From NCBI GenBank assembly GCA_910588975.1, contig CAJUSE010000007.1:1-64000 (forward strand): DNA of 64,000 nucleotides, given 5' to 3'. This DNA comes from an uncultured Oscillospiraceae bacterium (GTDB lineage Bacteria; Bacillota; Clostridia; Oscillospirales; Oscillospiraceae). Positions within the stretch are counted from its first letter, which is position 1. Each line of letters starts with the position of its first letter. The notes below the pieces were generated by a model. The model was not told where the DNA came from and made no database searches. It was given only the letters and a program-made list of their open reading frames with translations. A program made the translations under genes and the position numbers. This document shows positions 58,396-64,000 of the stretch, piece by piece.

Positions 58396-58986
58396 TTATA
58401 ATATCCCCATTTCCTCCAGCTTTTCATACCCATAGAGGGCATTGAGGACCTCCAAAAGGGCATTTGGACTCAAATGCTGGGGCAGATCCAGCCGTTTCAG
58501 CAGCTCCTGCCGCCGCTGGGCCGCCCCCTCTCCCCCGCTGTAACCGGCGGCGTAAAGGTCAGCCTTGGTGATAGCCCGTCGAGGCGGGCTCCGCTCCTCT
58601 GTCTCATCCAAAAAGGTGGCTCCCGCCTGGCGCAGGGCATCCAGAAGGACCTCCGGGGGCATCCCCTCCACCCCCAGCTTGCCCTCCTTGCTGGGGGCGG
58701 TTTTCCGCCTTTCCTTGCCGTAGCGGTCGGGGATATATGCCTGCTTCACAAGGGCGGGATCCACTGCCCCTTTCAGGTAGTTGCGGATGACAAAGCCCGC
58801 CCCATCCGAGTCGGTGAGGACGATGAGCCCCCGGCTCTCGGCCAGTCGGCGAAGCAGAGCCAGTCGCTCCTTATCCTTGAAAATGCCAAAGCCAGAGGTC
58901 TCCAGAATGGTGGCCTCCACCACCTGGGCGAGGGTATTTTTGTCATAGCGGCCCTCCACCACGATGGCTTCCCGGATGCGGTACAT
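58396..58986 (-). CDS. rnmV: Ribonuclease M5-like Toprim protein
   Basis: A 196-residue protein with an N-terminal Toprim domain: the catalytic Glu of VVEGRYDK (about 9-16) and DSDGAG (about 59-64). RNase M5 matures 5S rRNA in Gram-positive bacteria. The C-terminal part (about 125-196) is the variable rRNA-protein binding region. It is usually near ksgA, but here it follows DUF4914 by 12 bases. ATG 58986 follows TAGGAGG. Confidence 0.85.
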   Translation of the reverse strand: MYRIREAIVVEGRYDKNTLAQVVEATILETSGFGIFKDKERLALLRRLAESRGLIVLTDSDGAGFVIRNYLKGAVDPALVKQAYIPDRYGKERRKTAPSKEGKLGVEGMPPEVLLDALRQAGATFLDETEERSPPRRAITKADLYAAGYSGGEGAAQRRQELLKRLDLPQHLSPNALLEVLNALYGYEKLEEMGIL

Positions 58987-58998
58987 GGCAGTTTCCTC

Positions 58999-60867
58999 CT
59001 ATTCTCTCGGTATGATGGCCTCATACTCCTCTACGCTGCCGCCCTGGTAAAAGCACTCCAGGATGGCCCGGCCGGTGGGGTGGAGCTCGTCGCTGTCATA
59101 GGCCTCCAGCTCCTGCCGGAAAAAGTCGGTGAGCATCTCTGCCCCGGCGTCGTAGCCCGCCTCTCCCAGCCGCTCCTGAAGCTCGGGCCGCAGCAGCTTG
59201 GGAGGGATATACTGCCCGTCCACCTTCATCTCCCGCAGGCAATAGCCCAGAATGGGACACCGGGCGGGCAAAAGCTGGTCCGCACCCATGTTCACCCCGC
59301 CCCGGCGGGCCAGATACTCCCGGGCGATCCACTCAGCGGAGAAGCCCACGGCGTAGATGCCGATGTGCTGGTTGGGAATGAGAACATGGCGGGTATTGGG
59401 GCAGGAGAGGATCTGCTCCAGCAGCAGATTGGCCTGGCGGACTCGCCGCCCGGTGGCAAAAGGCCAATAGGAGCCCACCCCCTCGCTGTCCAGGGCCTGA
59501 GCCGAGGTAATGGAAGGGTTATTGTACCCTCTGGGGGCCACCAGCCGCCACAGCCAGGCCAAGGCCGGGGGCAGAACGTGAAACAGCCCCACGATGCCAT
59601 AGCTGGGGTTTTCGGCGGTGGCCGGGGGCATCCGCACCCCAAAGGACCGCACATCTACCTCCACCGGCCCATCCACCACCCCCGGCATCTGCCGCCGGGG
59701 CAGGATGACCCGGGGATTGGAGCAGGGCTTGCCATCGGCGTCCGCCGTGTGCTCCCACAGCAGGCAGGTGGCCCCGGGCACAGCCCGGAGATTGAAGAAC
59801 ACCAGGGGCTCATCCGTATGGATGGACATCTTTTCATAGCAGGGGTCGCAGCCATAGCTGCGGATGCCGTCCACCCGGACAAACCACCCATCCTCCCCGT
59901 CTCCCACTGCCAACTTACCCGAGCCGGTACGGAAGGCGGGGTGACAGATGGCCATGTCGTCCACCACCGGCTCAATGGCGCAGCTGTCGCTCATGCTGAT
60001 ATAATGCTTCTGGCCCGTGAGGGTATTCTCCCCCACCAGCACCCGGCCATCCTCCTCCCGGCGCAGGGTCTGCAGCAGCTCGCTCTTGCCCCCGCCGGAG
60101 GCCCCCTCGTGCATCATCACCAGCTGGTTTTCATAGGGGGTAATGACCCGGGCACAGGAAGCGTGGGCGGTGGTCCAGCCCTCGCTCTCCCCCACGTCCA
60201 GCAAAAAGCTGTAAACCCCCTTCTTGGCCGAGGGGCCGGGGTAGAGGTTGTAAGAGAACACCTCATGGAGGGTCTCCCCCCTGTGGTGGACCACCACCTG
60301 CTTACCGGCGAAATGGGTGTGGCGGAAGGGGGGCGCCACATAGATGATACACCGGGGGATGAACTGCTCCTCCTGGCGGATGTTCACAAAGGCCTGCAGC
60401 TGGCTCAGGGCAAAGGCAAAAAAGGCGGCATTCCGGGGGCAGACCAAAAGGGCCTCATAGCCCAAAGCCGCCCCGCCGGCCAAAAAGGGGACCAACACCA
60501 GCTCCTGTTGTGAGAGCCAGTCCATAGTCTCCTCCCGGAGAGAGGCAAAGGGATAGCCGTAGACCTGGTCAAACCGGGGTTTATCGGTGGGGTTGTCGTC
60601 GCCGATGCGCATACTGTCCGGATCCCGGCGGCGCATGTAATCTTCGGGGAAGTTGACCACTGCCCCGTTGCGGCAGCGGACCACCCGGGCTTCCGGGATG
60701 CTCTGGCCCGCCACAGGATAGCTCACTTCTATCTCGTCTGTGGAGCTGTTGCCAAAAATAAGCCCATAGAGGGCCGCTGGGCTCTCGGGCACGATGACAC
60801 TGGGGCTCTCCTCCAGCACCCGGCCCAGAGCCGGGGGCAGGCAGAGCCGCTCCATCCAGATATTCAA
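58999..60867 (-). CDS. DUF4914 family protein with P-loop
   Basis: A 622-residue cytosolic protein of the DUF4914 family, scattered in Clostridia and Bacteroidetes. GASGGGKSEL (about 256-265) is a Walker A-like loop, and the surrounding pattern (late DVRSFGVRMPP, and SYGCDPCYEKMS) recalls phosphoenolpyruvate carboxykinase, which suggests a kinase-like nucleotide enzyme; this is inference. TTG 60867 has GAGGT eight bases upstream; ATG 60855 would be poorly spaced. It lies between holA and rnmV on the same strand. Confidence 0.75.
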   Translation of the reverse strand: MNIWMERLCLPPALGRVLEESPSVIVPESPAALYGLIFGNSSTDEIEVSYPVAGQSIPEARVVRCRNGAVVNFPEDYMRRRDPDSMRIGDDNPTDKPRFDQVYGYPFASLREETMDWLSQQELVLVPFLAGGAALGYEALLVCPRNAAFFAFALSQLQAFVNIRQEEQFIPRCIIYVAPPFRHTHFAGKQVVVHHRGETLHEVFSYNLYPGPSAKKGVYSFLLDVGESEGWTTAHASCARVITPYENQLVMMHEGASGGGKSELLQTLRREEDGRVLVGENTLTGQKHYISMSDSCAIEPVVDDMAICHPAFRTGSGKLAVGDGEDGWFVRVDGIRSYGCDPCYEKMSIHTDEPLVFFNLRAVPGATCLLWEHTADADGKPCSNPRVILPRRQMPGVVDGPVEVDVRSFGVRMPPATAENPSYGIVGLFHVLPPALAWLWRLVAPRGYNNPSITSAQALDSEGVGSYWPFATGRRVRQANLLLEQILSCPNTRHVLIPNQHIGIYAVGFSAEWIAREYLARRGGVNMGADQLLPARCPILGYCLREMKVDGQYIPPKLLRPELQERLGEAGYDAGAEMLTDFFRQELEAYDSDELHPTGRAILECFYQGGSVEEYEAIIPRE

Positions 60868-60918
60868 AACAAGGGACCTCGCTTTCCAAATGCGGTTACA
60901 AGTGCCCCTCTCTCCGTC

Positions 60919-61950
60919 TCACTGCCGCCTGTCGGACAGCTCCAGCAGCAGCCCCACCAGCAGCTCTTTGGCATCAGAGCCGGTGGATTTCATGGCAAGG
61001 TCGGTCTCCTCGCAGCGGCGTACCGCCCTGCGGCACCAATCCAGGGAAAACCGCCGGGCCGATGTCATCAGCTTCTCCGCCGGGTAAGACTTCATCCCCC
61101 ACAGCTCCATGAGGGCCCCGCTGCCCTTGCGCCGGTCCAGGCACAGCCGGGCGGTGTAGAGCTGCCGCAGGTTCTTCCCCAGCACCGACAGGAGCATGAT
61201 GGGGTGCTCTCCCATGCTTAAAAGGTCACTGAGCACGGAAAAGCCCCGGTCAAAATCCCCGTTGGCGATGGTATCGGTGAGCTGAAAGACCACAGCATCC
61301 AACTGGGCGGTGGCCACGGCATCAATGTCCTGCCGGGTAACCCGCCGCTCCTTAGCGTAGGCGGCCACCTTGCCGATCTCCGAAATGAGCCCTGTCATCA
61401 GATCGCCGCACAGGAAGATGAGATAGCGGGCATCCTCGGTGGAAATGTCGTGGTCCAGTGCCCGGAACCGCCGGGCGATCCAGTCGGTAAGATCCCCCTG
61501 CTCCTGCCGGGCAAAATCCACAACAAGACCCTGCTCCTTGATGAGCTTGGCCAGCTTGGAGCGGCCATCGGGTTTATATTCGATGACGTCATAGACAAAG
61601 ATGAGGCACACATACTCAGGCAGATCGGACAGCACCTCACTGAGGCCCTCCCGATCCCCCTTATAAATATCATAGTCCGTGACCACCACAAGGGTGCGCT
61701 CGCTCATCATGGGCATGGCATCCACCAGCTCCTGGAGCCGCCGGGTGGTGAAGTCCTTGGCCGGAAGGGCGTGGTAGTTGAAATCGTCCAATCCGCCGGT
61801 GAGGGCCTTGTCCTTGATCTGCTTCAGGTAGAACTCCCGCAGGTAGCTCTCCTCTCCGTAGAAAATGTAGAGATTGCGCAGCTTGTCCTCCTTCAGCTCC
61901 CCCCGCAGATCCCGATATGTGGCGTCGCCGCTGGGCTTTTTTCCCGCCAT
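60919..61950 (-). CDS. holA: DNA polymerase III delta subunit
   Basis: A 343-residue clamp-loader subunit that opens the beta clamp. The N-terminal LRNLYIFYGEESYLREFYLKQIK (about 24-46) replaces a functional P-loop as in other delta subunits, and the C-terminal helical collar includes the LLSVLGKNLRQLY segment (about 262-274). It forms the clamp loader with delta-prime and tau encoded elsewhere. ATG 61950 follows GAGGGAG. It probably heads the holA-DUF4914-rnmV operon. Confidence 0.93.
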   Translation of the reverse strand: MAGKKPSGDATYRDLRGELKEDKLRNLYIFYGEESYLREFYLKQIKDKALTGGLDDFNYHALPAKDFTTRRLQELVDAMPMMSERTLVVVTDYDIYKGDREGLSEVLSDLPEYVCLIFVYDVIEYKPDGRSKLAKLIKEQGLVVDFARQEQGDLTDWIARRFRALDHDISTEDARYLIFLCGDLMTGLISEIGKVAAYAKERRVTRQDIDAVATAQLDAVVFQLTDTIANGDFDRGFSVLSDLLSMGEHPIMLLSVLGKNLRQLYTARLCLDRRKGSGALMELWGMKSYPAEKLMTSARRFSLDWCRRAVRRCEETDLAMKSTGSDAKELLVGLLLELSDRRQ

Positions 61951-62027
61951 GGCTCCCTCACCGTCCTATGCTGATAGATTTCGTATTTTACAGTATAGCA
62001 CATTCTCCGCCATATTTCCACACCTGC

Positions 62028-62056
62028 TTGACCCTGTGTCAAATTATGGCTATAAT
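62028..62056 (+). promoter_or_regulatory. Promoter of the GNAT-ATP-grasp pair
   Basis: TTGACC (62028-62033) and TATAAT (62051-62056) with a 17-base spacer. Confidence 0.8.
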
Positions 62057-62093
62057 AAAGACAGACAGCGGAAACAATAAGGGAGGGTGACCC

Positions 62094-62630
62094 ATGCGTG
62101 ACTTTTTCCTGCTGGGGGACCGGCTGGGCTTTTCCACCTGGACAGACGGGGACAGAGAGCTGGCCCATCAGCTCTGGGGAGATCCCAGGGTAAGCCAATA
62201 TATCTGTGCCGCCGGGGTTTTTACCGAGGATGAGATCGATACCCGCCTGGCTCTGGAGATGGACAACCAGGCCAAATACGGCTACTCCTACTGGCCCATT
62301 TTCACCCGGGGCGGAGGCCACTTTGTGGGCTGCTGCGGCCTGCGGCCCAAGGGGGAGGGCGTGCTGGAGCTGGGCGTCCACCTCATCCCCCGCTTCTGGG
62401 GCCAGGGCTATGCCCAGGAGGGGTGTCAAATGGTCATTCGCTATGCCTTTGAGACCCTGGGGGCCAAAGCTCTTTTCTGCGGCCACAACCCCAACAACGC
62501 CCCCTCGGCCCGGCTTATTGGAAAGCTGGGCTTCACCTACCTGGGCACCGAATTTTATCCCCCCACCGGGCTGGACCACCCCAGCTATGTGCTGAAGCGG
62601 CCCGGCTCTTACGATACAGAAAGGAGCTGA
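62094..62630 (+). CDS. GNAT acetyltransferase, RimJ/RimL-like
   Basis: A 178-residue acetyltransferase with the LGFSTWTDGDRELAHQLWGDPRV opening, ELGVHLIPRFWGQGYAQEGC (acetyl-CoA loop FWGQGYA) and HNPNNAPSARLIGKLGF typical of the RimJ/RimL branch, which acetylates protein N-termini or other amines. The real substrate is unknown. ATG 62094 follows AGGGAGGGTG. The next gene starts five bases after its stop. Confidence 0.88.
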   Translation: MRDFFLLGDRLGFSTWTDGDRELAHQLWGDPRVSQYICAAGVFTEDEIDTRLALEMDNQAKYGYSYWPIFTRGGGHFVGCCGLRPKGEGVLELGVHLIPRFWGQGYAQEGCQMVIRYAFETLGAKALFCGHNPNNAPSARLIGKLGFTYLGTEFYPPTGLDHPSYVLKRPGSYDTERS

Positions 62631-62635
62631 AGCAC

Positions 62636-63643
62636 ATGGGCGTTCTCAATATGATCCGACACATGGACACCAAGCGGATGCGCCAGACCGCCAAGGAGGT
62701 GGCCAGGCAGGCCCGCAAGCCCTACCCCGTCATCTTCTGCGACATGGTCTGGTGCGGCTTCAAGTATCAGGCGGGCTACCTGGATTACTCCCTGTTCCAG
62801 TTCTGGAATCTGAACGGTCCTCAGCGGGCCAGTATCCTCACCCGGGGGAAGAACAATGCCTATGTCCGTACCCTCAATGACAAGTCCCACTGGGATGACT
62901 TTGATGTGAAGCCCACCTTCCTGCGTCTCTTCGCCCCCTTTGCGGACCGCAAGTGGCTGGACTTGACAGTTTCTGACCCCCAGGCTCTTCAATCCTTTGG
63001 CGAGGAGTTGGGCTCCTTTTTGGTCAAGCCCCGGGACGGCACCCATGGGGATGGGGTGGAGATCATCAGGGCCGGGGAGGTCACCGACTGGCAGGCCCTC
63101 TACGACAGTCTCACCGAAAAGGGACAAACCCTCTGTGAGGAGGTCATCGCCCAGCACCCGGAGCTGGACCGGCTGTGGCCCGGCTCGGTGAACACCATCC
63201 GCCTTGTGACCATTCTGGGCAGTGACAACACCGTCCACACGGTGGCCGCCTACCTGCGGGTGGGCAACGGCCCCCGGCCGGTGGACAACTTCAACAGCGG
63301 CGGCATGGTCACCCCCCTAGATCCCAAAACCGGAGTCATCCTCGCCCCTGCCCGGGACAAGTCGGGCTTTTTGTCCCAGACCCACCCGGTCACCGGGGTG
63401 ACGTTTGAGGGCTTTCAGGTGCCCATGTGGGAGGAGGTCCTCTCCTTCATCCAAAAGGCCGCTTTGGTGATCCCCCAGGTCCGCTATGTGGCCTGGGACG
63501 TAGCCGTCACCCCCAACGGCCCCACATTGGTGGAGGGCAATCAGTATCCCGGCCACGACATCTACAATCTGCCCGGGCAGAACCCCAGCAAAATGGGCAT
63601 CCTGCCCGTTCTGGACGCCGTGGTGCCCTACAACAGTCTATAA
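62636..63643 (+). CDS. Sugar-transfer-associated ATP-grasp protein
   Basis: A 335-residue ATP-grasp ligase of the type found in polysaccharide loci (PF14397-like). It has FLVKPRDGTHGDGVEI (about 125-140, nucleotide-binding), NTIRLVTIL with a conserved Arg, and VEGNQYPGHDIYNLPGQ near the C-terminus, where Glu and Asn bind Mg2+. These enzymes join a carboxylate to an amine or alcohol; the substrate is unknown. ATG 62636 is preceded by AAAGGAGC. Confidence 0.85.
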   Translation: MGVLNMIRHMDTKRMRQTAKEVARQARKPYPVIFCDMVWCGFKYQAGYLDYSLFQFWNLNGPQRASILTRGKNNAYVRTLNDKSHWDDFDVKPTFLRLFAPFADRKWLDLTVSDPQALQSFGEELGSFLVKPRDGTHGDGVEIIRAGEVTDWQALYDSLTEKGQTLCEEVIAQHPELDRLWPGSVNTIRLVTILGSDNTVHTVAAYLRVGNGPRPVDNFNSGGMVTPLDPKTGVILAPARDKSGFLSQTHPVTGVTFEGFQVPMWEEVLSFIQKAALVIPQVRYVAWDVAVTPNGPTLVEGNQYPGHDIYNLPGQNPSKMGILPVLDAVVPYNSL

Positions 63644-63656
63644 ACGTTTCAGCGAT

Positions 63657-63698
63657 GAAAAAGGGCCGGCGTTCCCTTGAACGCCGGCTCTTGCTTTA
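63657..63698. terminator. Bidirectional terminator
   Basis: GCCGGCGTTC pairs with GAACGCCGGC around CCTT, with an A-run to the left and TCTTGCTTTATTTTT to the right. It separates the ATP-grasp gene from the convergent spoIIR. Confidence 0.9.
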
Positions 63699-64000
63699 TT
63701 TTTCCTGGAGCTGGCCCCACCACTCCAGCAGCTTGAATTTCACCACATAGCCCTCATTTTCCCCGGTGAGCAGGGCCACCTGGTCGGGGGACAGAGCCTC
63801 CATGGCGGTGTCGGCGCTCTCGCTCACCGCCCCCATGCACAAGGGCGGAAAAACCACACACCACCAGTTCCGGCCCTCCCCCTCCCCCACGGTGATCCGT
63901 AGGGCGGTGTACCGCCCCGCCGGCAGGGAGAAGCCAGTGTAGTGCTTGGTGGGGAACCACACCTCATCCTCCAGGGCAGCCGAGACAGCTACCCCCGCCG
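63696..64000 (-). CDS. spoIIR: Stage II sporulation protein R, C-terminal part
   Basis: The frame stays open to the window edge, so the gene is incomplete at its 5' end; about 101 codons are visible. FSLPAGRYTALRITVGEGEGRNWWCVVFPPLC is the SpoIIR signature. SpoIIR is exported from the forespore and activates the SpoIIGA protease, which processes pro-sigma-E in the mother cell. It is direct evidence that this is a spore-forming lineage. Confidence 0.93.
   Translation of the reverse strand, partial: AGVAVSAALEDEVWFPTKHYTGFSLPAGRYTALRITVGEGEGRNWWCVVFPPLCMGAVSESADTAMEALSPDQVALLTGENEGYVVKFKLLEWWGQLQEK

Overview
The window looks like chromosome from a GC-rich (about 60% by eye) anaerobic, spore-forming member of the Clostridia, most likely an Oscillospiraceae/Flavonifractor-type gut bacterium. 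The evidence is a spoIIR fragment, an L10 leader, FMN, THF and T-box leaders typical of Firmicutes, many ferredoxin-type 4Fe-4S proteins, a superoxide reductase, and ECF vitamin transporters with a shared energizer. No rRNA, tRNA, CRISPR array or complete mobile element was found.

Layout. 1-1.75 kb: end of rplA, then rplJ-rplL with their L10 leader. 1.76-4.2 kb (minus): mgtE and a downstream unknown gene, preceded by a strongly structured leader RNA with its own promoter and terminator. 4.2-7.1 kb: AlaX editing protein, rRNA methyltransferase, small zinc-ribbon protein. 7.1-12.4 kb: ecfA1-ecfA2-ecfT-truA-DUF5711-cvpA operon. 12.6-23.4 kb: two Clp ATPases (ClpE-like and ClpC) around an S41/SLH exoprotein, a SLOG protein, FMN riboswitch-ribU, dinB, a GNAT and an 8-Cys ferredoxin. 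23.4-29.5 kb: a minus-strand redox operon (small protein, two ferredoxin-type aldo/keto reductases, cupin, carboxymuconolactone-decarboxylase-like protein, SLH-flavodoxin-cyclophilin-like lipoprotein) divergent from a LysR gene. 29.5-36.8 kb: ZIP transporter, a gene remnant, 4Fe-4S protein, flavodoxin, an ECF S component behind an elaborate attenuator, MarR-MATE operon, FAD-Rieske oxidoreductase, lipoprotein. 37-43.3 kb: glutamate dehydrogenase, FAD oxidoreductase, an AT-rich orphan gene beside a lone tyrosine integrase, superoxide reductase, GNAT. 43.5-55.1 kb: tagA-like transferase, tmk, DJ-1, a tiny Cys-rich membrane peptide, mltG, U32 peptidase, acyltransferase, T-box-alaS-DUF4250, HIT, large membrane protein. 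55.2-62 kb (minus): second GT-C-like membrane protein, THF riboswitch-folT, EamA, RNase M5, DUF4914, holA. 62-64 kb: GNAT, ATP-grasp protein, C-terminal part of spoIIR.

How the genes connect. The ecfA1A2T energizer can serve three S components in the window (RibU, a probable FolT, and one of unknown substrate), each with its own RNA leader. AlaX and AlaS together handle Ala-tRNA charging and proofreading. The redox genes (LysR-controlled operon, two flavodoxins, ferredoxin-like proteins, superoxide reductase) suggest substantial handling of oxidative or electrophile stress.

I see no defence system. The least explained parts are the two unassigned leader RNAs (mgtE; S component at 32.5 kb) and the redox operon containing an exported flavodoxin fusion.
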